A stretch of 64,000 nt of DNA, taken from an uncultured Ignavibacteriales bacterium (GTDB lineage Bacteria; Bacteroidota; Ignavibacteria; Ignavibacteriales; Ignavibacteriaceae). Shown here piece after piece: positions 54,912 through 64,000 of this stretch. The stretch is from contig CAIYTF010000091.1 of the NCBI GenBank assembly GCA_903929035.1, positions 30,503-94,502 of the forward strand, given 5' to 3'. The notes below the pieces were generated by a model, which worked only from the letters and a program-made list of their open reading frames with translations, did not search any database and was not told where the DNA came from. Position numbers and translations under genes: made by a program. The number at the start of each line of letters is the position of its first letter. Within the stretch, counting starts at the first letter, position 1.

Positions 54912-56207
54912 ATGAACAAAATATATATTAATGAGCTTAAACAATATGTAGGGCAGGAAGTTACTGTTCGGGGATGGCTTGATAATAAACGTTCAAGCGG
55001 AAAACTGCGTTTCCTTATACTGCGTGACGGCACAGGCTATTTGCAGTGTATTGTTATCAAGAATATTGTTAGTGAAGAAATATTTGGATTTACTGATGAA
55101 TTAAAACAGGAATCTTCTTTCTCTGTTACAGGAACAGTTCGGGAAGAGCTACGCGCGCCCGGCGGTGTTGAGCTGGAAGTGAAAGACTTGAAAATTATTG
55201 GCATTTCAGAAGATTATCCCATTTCTCCCAAAGAACACGGGGTGGAGTTTTTGCTTGACCACAGGCACCTGTGGCTGAGATCAAAACGGCAGGCGGCAAT
55301 TTTACGTGTTCGTCACCGCATTATTAAAGCAATTCGCGACTTTTTTGATAATAAAGGCTTTACTTTAGTAGATTCTCCTATTCTTACTCCTTCAGCCTGC
55401 GAGGGTACATCAACACTGTTTGAGACTGATTATTTTGATTTGGGAAAAGCATATCTGACGCAGTCAGGGCAGTTATACGCTGAAGCATCTGCAATGGCTA
55501 TGGGAAAAGTTTATACTTTTGGTCCCACTTTCAGAGCCGAAAAATCAAAAACAAGACGGCACTTGACTGAATTTTGGATGGTTGAACCCGAGGTGGCTTT
55601 TGCCGATTTGAACGATGATATGGATTTAGCAGAGGAGTTTCTTGAATATGTCGTGCAGACTGTTTTAAAAGAACGCGAAGAAGATTTAATTACTCTTGAA
55701 CGGGATTTGACTAAACTGCAGTCTGTAAAGCGTCCGCTGCCAAGAATCAGTTATGATGAAGCAGTTGAAATATTGAAACAAAACGGCGTTGATTTTGAAT
55801 GGGGAAATGATTTTGGCGCGGCAGATGAAACAACAATATCTAATCAGTTTGATAGACCGGTAATGGTACATCGCTATCCTTCAGAAATTAAAGCATTTTA
55901 TATGAAACGCGATCCGGAGAACCCAAAAGTTGCATTAGCAGTTGATGTTCTTGCACCCGAAGGGTATGGCGAAATAATTGGCGGCAGTCAGCGCGAGGAA
56001 GATATTGAGTTGCTGTTAACGCGTCTCCGCGGGCATAATCTCAAAGAAGAAGATTTTGACTGGTATTTAGACCTTAGAAAATATGGTTCAGTCCCTCATT
56101 CAGGGTTTGGATTGGGCGTTGAACGAACGGTAGGATGGATTTGCGGGTTAGATCACGTCCGCGAAACAATACCGTTCCCGCGAATGATTTACCGGAAGAC
56201 ACCTTAA
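54912..56207 (+). CDS. asnS: asparaginyl-tRNA synthetase
   Basis: 431 residues from the ATG at 54912. The frame is open 11 codons earlier, but the OB-fold N-terminus MNKIYINEL is the expected start. An OB-fold anticodon-binding domain ([19 protein letters not shown]) is followed by the class II core with motif 2 ([19 protein letters not shown]) and motif 3 ([16 protein letters not shown]). The enzyme charges tRNA-Asn with asparagine. It is followed by the nuo genes after an 80-bp gap. Confidence 0.94.
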   Translation: MNKIYINELKQYVGQEVTVRGWLDNKRSSGKLRFLILRDGTGYLQCIVIKNIVSEEIFGFTDELKQESSFSVTGTVREELRAPGGVELEVKDLKIIGISEDYPISPKEHGVEFLLDHRHLWLRSKRQAAILRVRHRIIKAIRDFFDNKGFTLVDSPILTPSACEGTSTLFETDYFDLGKAYLTQSGQLYAEASAMAMGKVYTFGPTFRAEKSKTRRHLTEFWMVEPEVAFADLNDDMDLAEEFLEYVVQTVLKEREEDLITLERDLTKLQSVKRPLPRISYDEAVEILKQNGVDFEWGNDFGAADETTISNQFDRPVMVHRYPSEIKAFYMKRDPENPKVALAVDVLAPEGYGEIIGGSQREEDIELLLTRLRGHNLKEEDFDWYLDLRKYGSVPHSGFGLGVERTVGWICGLDHVRETIPFPRMIYRKTP

Positions 56208-56211
56208 AGAT

Positions 56212-56238
56212 AATTGTCAATGGTTAATTGTTAATGAT
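56212..56238. repeat. AT-rich dispersed repeat (TTAATTGTTAAT type)
   Basis: GTCAATGGTTAATTGTTAAT in the short gap between asnS and nuoJ. Confidence 0.5.
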
Positions 56239-56286
56239 GAATGTTTTAAACACAATATACTTTACACGATACACTAAACACTATTT

Positions 56287-56796
56287 ATGGAAGTAATATT
56301 ATTTGCAGTTTTTGCTTCAATAGCGGTGGTTTCATCTGTTCTTGTTGTAACGAGAAGAAACCCGGTTATTGCCGCGCTCTGTTTAATTCTTAATTTTGGT
56401 TCACTTGCCGGAATGTATCTTTTACTATCGGCGCAGTTTATCGCGGTGGTCCAGATTATTGTATATGCCGGTGCGATTATGGTTTTATTCCTTTTCGTGC
56501 TGATGCTTTTGCGTCCTGATATGGAACGAAGCTTTTTCCGGCACGATCCTCTTTTTAAGTGGGCAGCTATTATCGTGAGCGTATTTACATTTTTATTGTT
56601 AGTTTATGCTATAATTTTAACAACATTTAATGCCCCGATACTTGCTAATCACGCGAAGACGATTGAAATCGGCACTGTTGAAGCTATCGGCAAAGAACTT
56701 TTTTCTAACTTTTTATTGCCTTTTGAGGCAATAGGGTTCGTTTTGCTCTCTGCAACGGTTGGTGCAATGTTATTATCTAAAAAGAAATTGGATTAA
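56287..56796 (+). CDS. nuoJ: NADH-quinone oxidoreductase subunit J
   Basis: 169 residues with five predicted helices. It has the conserved [22 protein letters not shown] segment (in part) that forms the pi-bulge helix of NuoJ/ND6. Membrane-arm subunit of complex I. First nuo gene in the window; nuoA-I are not adjacent, since asnS lies upstream, so the complex I genes are split between loci. nuoK follows after 5 bp. Confidence 0.93.
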   Translation: MEVILFAVFASIAVVSSVLVVTRRNPVIAALCLILNFGSLAGMYLLLSAQFIAVVQIIVYAGAIMVLFLFVLMLLRPDMERSFFRHDPLFKWAAIIVSVFTFLLLVYAIILTTFNAPILANHAKTIEIGTVEAIGKELFSNFLLPFEAIGFVLLSATVGAMLLSKKKLD

Positions 56797-56801
56797 TAAA
56801 T

Positions 56802-57104
56802 ATGAATCTGCTTCCATTTTATCTTATAGTATCTGCTTTTATGTTCTTTACCGGTGTAATAGGAGTTATGACCCGCAGAAATGCAATTATTGTATTTATG
56901 TCGATTGAATTAATGCTTAACTCTGCCAATTTGACTTTTGTCGCGTTCAGTTCATTTTTAGGAAATGTATCGGGTCAAGTATTCGTGTTCTTTGTTATGG
57001 CGGTTGCAGCAGCGGAAGCAGCAGTTGGTCTCGCGATAATAATTTCTATTTATCGAAACAAGATGACCGCTAATATTGATGAAATTAATATTTTGAAATG
57101 GTAA
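56802..57104 (+). CDS. nuoK: NADH-quinone oxidoreductase subunit K
   Basis: 100 residues with three helices. The family signature [18 protein letters not shown] and the second Glu-containing helix [13 protein letters not shown] carry the two membrane glutamates used in proton transfer. Normal length. Confidence 0.95.
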   Translation: MNLLPFYLIVSAFMFFTGVIGVMTRRNAIIVFMSIELMLNSANLTFVAFSSFLGNVSGQVFVFFVMAVAAAEAAVGLAIIISIYRNKMTANIDEINILKW

Positions 57105-57110
57105 ATAAAG

Positions 57111-57182
57111 TTAATTGTTAATGGTTAATTATTAATGATTAGCCGGAACAATTGACCATTAATAATTAATAAATAACAATTA
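57111..57182. repeat. AT-rich dispersed repeat with inverted halves
   Basis: GTTAATTGTTAATGGTTAAT and, downstream, GACCATTAATAATTAATAAA form an imperfect inverted pair between nuoK and nuoL. Confidence 0.5.
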
Positions 57183-57184
57183 TA

Positions 57185-59125
57185 ATGAGAAATCTAATAT
57201 ATCTTTCTGTTGTCTTCCCGTTAATCGGTTTTTTGGTTAACGGATTATTAGGAAGAAAATTTAAAAGCGAAAAAGTTGTCGGTATAATCGGGAGCGGTGC
57301 AGTGGGTGCGGCTTTTTTGGTTGTTCTTGCAGCGTTTGTTGAGACTCTTCGTATGCCGGAAGAGGGGAGAGCTTTAATTGTCACCTTGTTTCAATGGGTA
57401 AAAGCCGGCAATCTTGATGTTTCAATCGCGTATCAAATTGATCAGCTGTCATTAGTGATGGGGCTAGTTGTAACCGGTGTGGGATTTTTAATTCATATCT
57501 ATTCAATTGGCTATATGCACGGAGATAAAGGCTTTTGGAGATTTTTCACTTATCTGAACCTTTTCATATTCGCGATGATGAATCTTGTTCTCGCTGATAA
57601 CTTCCTATTAATGTTCTTAGGATGGGAAGGAGTGGGGCTTTGTTCATACTTGCTGATTGGATTTTGGTATGACCGAAAATTTGAAAAAAGCACTACTTCA
57701 GATGCCGCTAAAAAAGCGTTCGTAGTTAATCGAATTGGTGATTTTGGGTTTCTCATCGGTATGTTCCTGATTTATTTAAATTTTGGCAGTTTGAATTTCA
57801 CAACTGTTTTCGCGAAAGCGGGAGTTGGCAATATACCCGAATCAACATTCACTTTGATAGCATTATGCCTCTTTATAGGAGCAGCGGGTAAATCTGCTCA
57901 AATCCCGTTATTTGTCTGGCTGCCTGATGCAATGGCAGGTCCTACTCCGGTTTCGGCACTTATCCACGCTGCAACAATGGTAACTGCCGGTGTATATCTT
58001 GTAGCAAGATGTTCGATAATATATGCTTCTGCCCCTATGGCACTCACGGTTGTCGCGGTAATTGGCTTGGCAACTGCATTTTTCGCGGCAACAGTCGGGC
58101 TTGTGCAAACAGATATTAAAAAAGTTCTTGCTTATTCTACGGTCAGTCAATTGGGTTATATGTTTCTCGCGATGGGAATGGGAGCCTTTTCAGCAGGAAT
58201 ATTTCACGTTGTCACTCACGCGTTTTTTAAGGCATTACTCTTTCTTGGTGCAGGTTCGGTTATTCACGGGATGCACGATGAACAGGATATTCGGAAATAT
58301 GGCAATTTGAAAAAATATATGCCTAAGACCGCCAAAACATTCCTGATAGCAGCGATTGCCATCTCGGGGATTCCGCCATTTGCAGGATTTTTCAGTAAAG
58401 ATGAAATTTTGTGGGAAGCGTTCTCCGTTGGAGGTTTTGGGTTCTGGATTTTTGGCGTAATAACCGCGTTGTTCACCGCTTTTTATATGTTTCGTTTGTA
58501 TTTCCTCACCTTTGAAGGAAAGGAAAGATTCGATTCTCACCACGTCCATCCGCACGAATCTCCGGCGGTTATGACTATTCCGCTAATGATACTTGCTTTT
58601 CTCTCAATTGTTGGAGGATTTCTGGGAATGCCCGCGATCTTTGTTGGTGAAGAAGGAAATCTTTTTGGACGCTGGTTAGCACCAATTTTCAAATCTGCCG
58701 AAACAAAAATATTTACCGGTGCAGAACATTCTCATTTAATGGAAATATTGTTGATGGCGATTTCAGTTGCAGGTGCTGCTTTGGCAATTTACTTTGCAAA
58801 ATTTGTTTATTTGCATAAACCTGAAATTGCAGAAAAAGTATCCGCTAAATTGAAACCGATTTATACTACATTATTGAATAAATATTACGTTGATGAAATT
58901 TATGATGCTGTTGTTGTAAATCCAATCCGCTTGGTTTCGGAGAGCTTTCTATGGAAAATCACCGATGTTAAATTAATTGACGGATTGTTAAACAAATCAG
59001 CCGCGTTAGTTGATTATCTCTCAGGTTATATCAGAAAAATACAAACCGGTGCAGTTCAATTTTATGCAATTATAATGATGACCGGAATTTTGGCAGCGTT
59101 ATTTTGGATTATTAAGAGTTTGTAA
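57185..59125 (+). CDS. nuoL: NADH-quinone oxidoreductase subunit L
   Basis: 646 residues, an antiporter-like subunit with ~14-16 helices. It has the conserved FLGWEGVGLCSYLLIGFW, the PTPVSALIHAATMVTAGVY stretch and the key lysine region KKVLAYSTVSQLGY. The C-terminal portion contains the long amphipathic lateral helix typical of NuoL. It pumps protons in complex I. nuoM follows 3 bp later. Confidence 0.95.
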   Translation: MRNLIYLSVVFPLIGFLVNGLLGRKFKSEKVVGIIGSGAVGAAFLVVLAAFVETLRMPEEGRALIVTLFQWVKAGNLDVSIAYQIDQLSLVMGLVVTGVGFLIHIYSIGYMHGDKGFWRFFTYLNLFIFAMMNLVLADNFLLMFLGWEGVGLCSYLLIGFWYDRKFEKSTTSDAAKKAFVVNRIGDFGFLIGMFLIYLNFGSLNFTTVFAKAGVGNIPESTFTLIALCLFIGAAGKSAQIPLFVWLPDAMAGPTPVSALIHAATMVTAGVYLVARCSIIYASAPMALTVVAVIGLATAFFAATVGLVQTDIKKVLAYSTVSQLGYMFLAMGMGAFSAGIFHVVTHAFFKALLFLGAGSVIHGMHDEQDIRKYGNLKKYMPKTAKTFLIAAIAISGIPPFAGFFSKDEILWEAFSVGGFGFWIFGVITALFTAFYMFRLYFLTFEGKERFDSHHVHPHESPAVMTIPLMILAFLSIVGGFLGMPAIFVGEEGNLFGRWLAPIFKSAETKIFTGAEHSHLMEILLMAISVAGAALAIYFAKFVYLHKPEIAEKVSAKLKPIYTTLLNKYYVDEIYDAVVVNPIRLVSESFLWKITDVKLIDGLLNKSAALVDYLSGYIRKIQTGAVQFYAIIMMTGILAALFWIIKSL

Positions 59126-59128
59126 ACT

Positions 59129-60646
59129 ATGGAAAATCATTATATACTATCTGTATTATTAGGTATTCCGCTGCTTGGTGCATTCTTTATTTTGGCACTT
59201 CCGCGGCATAATGCATCATTGATTCGCTGGGTGGGTTTATTCTTCTCGGTCACCACATTTATAGTGTCGCTTATTTTGCTTTCTAAATTTGATAAGTTGA
59301 ATGCACTTTTCCAATTTAGGGATGAGTTTGAGTGGATTAGTACACTAAAGATATATTATTCAGTTGGTATTGATGGAATATCGCTCCCTTTATTGTTATT
59401 GACAACATTCCTCACGCCAATTACTATGTTCTCAAGCTGGAGCAGCATTCAGAAGAGAGTGAAAGAGTTCACTTTCTTTATGCTGCTTCTCGAAGTTGGA
59501 ATGATAGGAGTCTTTGTTTCTCTTGATATGTTCCTTTTCTATGTATTTTGGGAATTTATGCTTATACCAATGTATTTTATAATTGGTATCTGGGGCGGTG
59601 AACAGCGTATATATGCCTCTATTAAATTCTTTATATATACTATGGCTGGCAGTCTCCTTATGCTGGTTGCAATTATTTGGGTTGGTAATTATGCCGGTAC
59701 TCAGTCAGCCGGCTTTACAACGCTGCTATCTCAGTACTATATTTTGGGACCAAGCATTCCTATTGAAATTCAAAAATGGATGTTTCTTGCATTTACCGTA
59801 AGTTTTGCGATTAAAGTGCCCCTTTTCCCGTTTCACACTTGGCTTCCTGATGCCCATACTCAAGCACCAACTGCAGGATCAGTAATTCTTGCCGGTGTGT
59901 TGCTGAAGATGGGTACGTATGGAATGATACGTTTTTCGATTCCGATATTTCCGCAGTCAGCTCAGTATTTTGCTCCTTGGATTTCAGCACTTGCAGTGAT
60001 TGGAATTATCTATGGTGCTTTAGTTGCTATGGTGCAGAAAGATATGAAAAAGCTGGTTGCTTATTCTTCGGTAGCTCACTTAGGATTTGTTGTAATTGGA
60101 ATATTTTCATTTACACCTGAAGGAATGCAGGGCGCAGTTTTACAAATGGTTAATCACGGTTTATCAACCGGAGCATTATTCCTTTTGGTTGGTGTTTTAT
60201 ATGAAAGAACACATACAAGAGAAATTTCTGAATATGGCGGTATTGCAAAAATCACCCCAGTATTTGCAACAATATTTTTAATAGTGTGTCTTTCATCAAT
60301 TGGTGTTCCGGGTTTAAACGGTTTCATAGGTGAGTTTTTAATTTTACTTGGTGCTTTCCGGTCCAGTGTACTGAATAATCAGGCGTTTGCAATTGTTGCT
60401 GCTTCAGGAGTTATTTTCGCGGCGGTATATCTATTATGGATGTATCAGCGGGTTGTGTTAGGTCCTGTGAAGAACGATAAACTGCTTAGTTTATCTGATA
60501 TGAACACGAAAGAATTAATTTCAGTAGGGCTTTTGTTAATATTTATTGTATGGATTGGAGTGTATCCTGCTACTTTTCTTAGCTGGTCGGATGCTGCAGT
60601 TAATAATTTCGTATTGAAAACAACGCGTCAGATAACAGGGTTTTAA
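59129..60646 (+). CDS. nuoM: NADH-quinone oxidoreductase subunit M
   Basis: 505 residues, antiporter-like, ~14 helices. It has VFWEFMLIPMYFIIGIWGG, PLFPFHTWLPDAHTQAPT and KKLVAYSSVAHLGFV, all specific to NuoM. In usual operons nuoN follows directly. Here two unrelated genes intervene before nuoN. Confidence 0.95.
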   Translation: MENHYILSVLLGIPLLGAFFILALPRHNASLIRWVGLFFSVTTFIVSLILLSKFDKLNALFQFRDEFEWISTLKIYYSVGIDGISLPLLLLTTFLTPITMFSSWSSIQKRVKEFTFFMLLLEVGMIGVFVSLDMFLFYVFWEFMLIPMYFIIGIWGGEQRIYASIKFFIYTMAGSLLMLVAIIWVGNYAGTQSAGFTTLLSQYYILGPSIPIEIQKWMFLAFTVSFAIKVPLFPFHTWLPDAHTQAPTAGSVILAGVLLKMGTYGMIRFSIPIFPQSAQYFAPWISALAVIGIIYGALVAMVQKDMKKLVAYSSVAHLGFVVIGIFSFTPEGMQGAVLQMVNHGLSTGALFLLVGVLYERTHTREISEYGGIAKITPVFATIFLIVCLSSIGVPGLNGFIGEFLILLGAFRSSVLNNQAFAIVAASGVIFAAVYLLWMYQRVVLGPVKNDKLLSLSDMNTKELISVGLLLIFIVWIGVYPATFLSWSDAAVNNFVLKTTRQITGF

Positions 60647-60669
60647 CAATGAATAATGATTCAAATTTT

Positions 60670-60675
60670 GGGGAG
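60670..60675 (+). promoter_or_regulatory. Shine-Dalgarno supporting a GTG start
   Basis: GGGGAG eight bases before the GTG at 60684, stronger than most ribosome-binding sites in this window. It fixes the start of the antiporter gene. Confidence 0.6.
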
Positions 60676-60683
60676 ATAAATTA

Positions 60684-61988
60684 GTGGAGAACAGAGGAGA
60701 GCTATCAATATTCAGTATAATACCATTTTTGGTACTATTGTTACTTATAGCAACTGGTCCGCTTTTTTTCAAGCATTTTTGGGAAAAATATTATAAAGTA
60801 ATTTCTATATTACTTGCAGTTGTAATTGGTGTCTATTATATCGGTTTTCTTAGGGACTTTAATTCTGTTTATAATACTTTTATCGAGTATCTATCTTTTA
60901 TCCTTTTACTAGGCGCGTTATATGTGACAGCCGGCGGTATATTGATTAAGTTCTCCGGTGAAAGCGATGCAATTGGGAATGTAGTATTTTTATTGATTGG
61001 AGCAGTAGTATCAAATATAATTGGAACAACAGGCGCGTCAATGCTTCTTCTGCGTCCTTTTATTAAGATAAATAAAAACAGGATTAGTCCATATCATATT
61101 ATATTTTTTATTTTTTTGGTAAGTAATGTTGGGGGTTCGCTTACTCCCATTGGAGATCCTCCGCTATTTTTAGGTTTTTTGAAAGGGGTGCCATTTTTAT
61201 GGGTATTATCCAACACTTGGTACATTTGGCTGATAGCGGTGGGGCTTATACTATCAATATTCTGGTTTATTGATAGAAAAACAGTTCCGGAAATTACATT
61301 TACTCCGTTTATTAAGCTATATAAGTCTATTCAAATAAAAGGCACGAAGAATTTTATTTTGTTGTTAGTAATTATTTTAGCGGTTTTTTTGGATCATTCT
61401 GTAATACCTGCAATTCCTCACCTTTATCCGTTTCCTCTGGGAATCCGTGAGTTGATAATGCTCTGTGTAATAATTTTTGCTTATAAATTCTCATCGAGGG
61501 GAGTTTTCAGGGCGAACGAGTTTGATTTAGAACCCATTAAAGAAGTGGCATTTTTGTTTATCGGGATATTTATAACAATGATTCCGGCACTGCAATTAAT
61601 AGCGTTTGGCTCCCATCAGTTTCGCGACAACCTGAATGCATCGATGTTCTATTGGGGATCAGGTATGATGTCCTCAGTTTTGGATAATGCTCCCACATAT
61701 CTTAACTTTCTTAGTGCCGCGATGGGGAAATTTGGTTTGGACATTAACGCGGCAGAGCAAGTAAAAGAATTCGTGGCGCAGGATGCCGTGTTTTTACGCG
61801 CTATTTCGGTTGCCTGCGTGTTTTTTGGCGCAATGACATATATTGGCAATGGTCCTAATTTTATGGTGAAATCCATAAGCGAACGCTCAGGCATTACAAT
61901 GCCTTCGTTTATGACATATATTTTCATATATTCAGTTCCGGTATTACTTCCGGTTTTTACAATTATTTGGTTATTATTTTTTAAGTGA
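60684..61988 (+). CDS. NhaD-like sodium:proton antiporter / ion transporter (IT) superfamily
   Basis: 434 residues with about 11-12 helices. The IT-superfamily signature is seen at NIIGTTGASMLLLRPFI, NVGGSLTPIGDPPLFLGFL and later SSVLDNAPTYLNFLS with the matching second-half motif. This fits NhaD-type Na+/H+ antiporters more than citrate transporters. It lies inside the nuo operon between nuoM and nuoN, with 37 bp before it and 8 bp after it. That suggests linkage of ion gradients with complex I, or simple insertion. Confidence 0.82.
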   Translation: MENRGELSIFSIIPFLVLLLLIATGPLFFKHFWEKYYKVISILLAVVIGVYYIGFLRDFNSVYNTFIEYLSFILLLGALYVTAGGILIKFSGESDAIGNVVFLLIGAVVSNIIGTTGASMLLLRPFIKINKNRISPYHIIFFIFLVSNVGGSLTPIGDPPLFLGFLKGVPFLWVLSNTWYIWLIAVGLILSIFWFIDRKTVPEITFTPFIKLYKSIQIKGTKNFILLLVIILAVFLDHSVIPAIPHLYPFPLGIRELIMLCVIIFAYKFSSRGVFRANEFDLEPIKEVAFLFIGIFITMIPALQLIAFGSHQFRDNLNASMFYWGSGMMSSVLDNAPTYLNFLSAAMGKFGLDINAAEQVKEFVAQDAVFLRAISVACVFFGAMTYIGNGPNFMVKSISERSGITMPSFMTYIFIYSVPVLLPVFTIIWLLFFK

Positions 61989-61996
61989 GGTATTGA

Positions 61997-62359
61997 ATGA
62001 CTATACACGAAGCGGTAACAATTGGTAAAAAAGGTATATGGTTAGGAAACCGTATATTACTTCCCTTTCACGCGTATTTTTTGAAAGCAGTTGTTGGTGA
62101 TAAGGTAATCACCGATTTTTCGCGAGTTTCAAAATTGATCGAGATCAAAGAATATGATCACTTTACTTCGATATACTTTTTAGGACTTAACGATCTGTCC
62201 GAAAAAGCAGCAAAATCGGAGCCTATTAAATTCATAGCTGTTGAAAAACACGATGATATTTTTGGTGTCAACTCTCATCAAAAAATTTCACTTTTTCTGA
62301 AAGATAAACATTCAGTAAAAATAGAATTTAGTCCAAATGATTCTACTCTAACTGAATAA
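61997..62359 (+). CDS. conserved-looking small protein, unknown
   Basis: 120 residues, mixed alpha/beta by eye, with no signal peptide or membrane helix. Not recognised. It is packed 8 bp after the antiporter gene and 6 bp before nuoN, so it is almost certainly co-expressed with complex I genes. A GAGG Shine-Dalgarno precedes the ATG. It could be an accessory or assembly factor; this is inference from position only. Confidence 0.6.
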   Translation: MTIHEAVTIGKKGIWLGNRILLPFHAYFLKAVVGDKVITDFSRVSKLIEIKEYDHFTSIYFLGLNDLSEKAAKSEPIKFIAVEKHDDIFGVNSHQKISLFLKDKHSVKIEFSPNDSTLTE

Positions 62360-62365
62360 AACAAT

Positions 62366-63817
62366 ATGGAAATGAAAGATTTATTCTATGCAATGCCGCT
62401 TCTCATAGTCGGGGGCGGAATTCTGCTTATTTTGTTGATAGATATGTTTTTCAAGGGTGGAAAGAAAATCATCCCCGCGTTGACATTCTTTATTTTGTTA
62501 GGTACTGCATATTATTCCTTGTTTACAATAAATCAGCTTCCCATTGGACTGATGCCGGTTTCTGAATTTGGCCTTTTTTATGGGATGTTGAGTTTTGGCG
62601 GTAAAGCTCACCTGTTTTATTTTTTATTCAACTTTGGTTCAGCTATTGCAGTTTTAATAGCAAATGACTATCTGAAGAAAATTGAAACTGAATATAGCGA
62701 ATATTACATTTTGCTTTTGTCATCTGTTTTGGGAATGATGCTGATAGCAGGCTCACGCAATTTGGTAATGATTTTTATTGGTCTTGAACAAATGTCAATC
62801 TCGTTTTATGCTCTTGCAGGGTATAGGCGGAAGAATATTCTTTCAAATGAAGCCGCTTTAAAGTACTTTTTGCTTGGTTCGTTTGCAACGGGCTTTTTGA
62901 TATATGGTATGGCATTTATTTTTGGAACGGCTCAAAGTATGATGCTGATAGATATTTTTAGCCAAACTTCTGTTTTGGTAAAAAATCCTCTCTTTATGAT
63001 CGGGATACTGCTTTTTTTAATTGGTTTTACTTTCAAAATAGCCGCGGTACCTTTTCATATGTGGGCACCCGATGTTTATGAAGGTTCTCCAACAAGCGTA
63101 ACCGCGTTAATGGCTACAGTCGGCAAAGCGGCTGCTTTTTCAGCAATTCTCTTGATATTTGTTTCTGTTGCAAAAATGGGACCCAATTCAGTATTTTCGT
63201 CAATGTTTTCGGTTGTTGCAGTCCTTTCAATGCTGTATGGCAGTATAGCAGCTATCGCGCAAAAAGATATTAAGAGAATGCTGGCATATTCATCCATTGC
63301 ACACGCGGGGTATATGACTATTGGTCTTGCAGCCGTAAATCCAAGCGGTATTGCCGGTATTATTTTCTATCTGGTTGCTTATACTTTTATGAATCTTGGA
63401 GCATTCGGTATTATAGCTTTATTAGAAAGTAAAGAAGGAAAGTTTCTTTCTATTGAGGATTATAAAGGACTTGGTACTCGGCAGCCTTTTCTCGCGGCTT
63501 CGCTTGCTATTATAATGTTTGCTCTCTCGGGGATACCGCCATTCGCGGGGTTTTTTGGTAAATATTATATATTCTTGGCTGCAATTCAATCGGGCGATAC
63601 TTGGTTAGCACTCGTAGGAGTTTTATCAAGTGTAATAAGTGTTTACTTTTATCTTCGCGTAGTCGTGTATATGTATTTCTCAAAGAGCGATGACGAATCT
63701 GCTATTTTAGAGATTTCTCAAACAGGTTTGCTTGCAGTTATTGCTTCATTGGTTTTAGTCATAGCATTTGGTCTGGCACCCGGATCATTAATTAGATTGA
63801 TTTCTGGTCTAATTTAG
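62366..63817 (+). CDS. nuoN: NADH-quinone oxidoreductase subunit N
   Basis: 483 residues, antiporter-like with ~14 helices. It has FIGLEQMSISFYALAGYRR, PFHMWAPDVYEGSPTSVTA and KRMLAYSSIAHAGYM with the conserved lysines. It completes the J-K-L-M-N membrane arm. Last gene of the operon; a dispersed repeat follows the stop. Confidence 0.95.
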   Translation: MEMKDLFYAMPLLIVGGGILLILLIDMFFKGGKKIIPALTFFILLGTAYYSLFTINQLPIGLMPVSEFGLFYGMLSFGGKAHLFYFLFNFGSAIAVLIANDYLKKIETEYSEYYILLLSSVLGMMLIAGSRNLVMIFIGLEQMSISFYALAGYRRKNILSNEAALKYFLLGSFATGFLIYGMAFIFGTAQSMMLIDIFSQTSVLVKNPLFMIGILLFLIGFTFKIAAVPFHMWAPDVYEGSPTSVTALMATVGKAAAFSAILLIFVSVAKMGPNSVFSSMFSVVAVLSMLYGSIAAIAQKDIKRMLAYSSIAHAGYMTIGLAAVNPSGIAGIIFYLVAYTFMNLGAFGIIALLESKEGKFLSIEDYKGLGTRQPFLAASLAIIMFALSGIPPFAGFFGKYYIFLAAIQSGDTWLALVGVLSSVISVYFYLRVVVYMYFSKSDDESAILEISQTGLLAVIASLVLVIAFGLAPGSLIRLISGLI

Positions 63818-63835
63818 CATTAGCACAAAGGGCCA

Positions 63836-63925
63836 TTACCTTAACAATTTCTCACGGGAAGACGCGAAGATCGCAAAGGTTAGATTTAAAGGATGTAAAG
63901 GTTATTTCTTAATAAACTTTAATGT
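63836..63925 (+). repeat. dispersed ~105-bp MITE-like repeat, copy E
   Basis: Contains TTAACAATTTCTCACGGGAA, GACGCGAAGATCGCAAAGG and ends GGTTATTTCTTAATAAAC. The left end is poorly preserved. Confidence 0.6.
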
Positions 63926-63973
63926 AACTACTCAGTCTCCTGAAATCAAGAAAATATACGGTATAGATATTAT

Positions 63974-64000
63974 GTCCCAACGGGACTAAATTTGAATAAC
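63974..64000 (+). repeat. edge of a REP-like element, cut by the window end
   Basis: A 5-bp hairpin GTCCC aac GGGAC, then TA and AATTTGAATAAC, the same layout that flanks each arm of the element at 10074-10303. The rest lies beyond the window. Confidence 0.55.

Noticed and set aside
60684..61988. The antiporter as an additional complex I antiporter-like subunit
   Set aside because: It has IT-superfamily signatures and lacks the NuoL/M/N lysine-helix motifs.

Overview
The window looks like a chromosomal segment of a Gram-negative bacterium of the Bacteroidota/Chlorobiota/Ignavibacteriota (FCB) group, most like an Ignavibacteria-type organism. The reasons are AT-rich DNA, weak Shine-Dalgarno sequences, a promoter of the TTTG/TAnnTTTG type before rpmB, an S46 dipeptidyl-peptidase, fused-gamma/alpha 2-oxoacid:ferredoxin oxidoreductase genes, several outer-membrane beta-barrels, and dispersed palindromic and AT-rich repeats common in this group. 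The assignment is an inference; there is no rRNA in the window. I saw no tRNA or rRNA gene and no CRISPR array.

Layout. (1) 268-10009: a six-gene plus-strand electron-transfer cluster. It holds a predicted diheme b-type membrane protein, an NAD(P)H/FAD/Fe-S oxidoreductase, three exported multiheme c-type cytochromes with 20, 33 and 21 predicted hemes, and an outer-membrane beta-barrel. It reads as a route from the cytoplasm to the cell surface. (2) 10010-17724: housekeeping genes (rlmD, a methyltransferase, engB, rocD, a CBS protein), a GH29 fucosidase-like lipoprotein, a frameshifted pRiA4b ORF-3 relative and several repeat elements. (3) 18150-30767: a Wsp-like chemosensory operon (CheW, CheR-TPR, CheW, MCP, CheA-REC, CheB, REC-histidine kinase), split after cheR by a three-gene restriction-modification-like cassette (C5 methyltransferase, LAGLIDADG-like protein, PD-(D/E)XK-like protein). 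(4) 30824-44973: rubrerythrin, a beta-CASP hydrolase, envelope beta-barrels, an anti-sigma-type kinase, PepF, L28, a GroES-like protein, KorAB and two LptF/LptG permeases. (5) 45187-54272: a metallopeptidase/propeller/BamA-like fusion, an S46 peptidase, a DUF262/DUF1524 (GmrSD-like) protein sitting among gene remnants, and an M14 peptidase. (6) 54912-63817: asnS, then nuoJ-K-L-M-[antiporter]-[unknown]-nuoN, the membrane-arm half of complex I.

The strongest candidates for something undescribed are the modular heme-array cluster at the start and the methyltransferase/LAGLIDADG-like/nuclease cassette inserted in the chemosensory operon. Several non-autonomous repeat families (a roughly 105-bp element, a 245-bp element with perfect 22-bp inverted ends, and a 56-bp inverted-repeat element) are scattered through the window and in places touch gene starts or stops.
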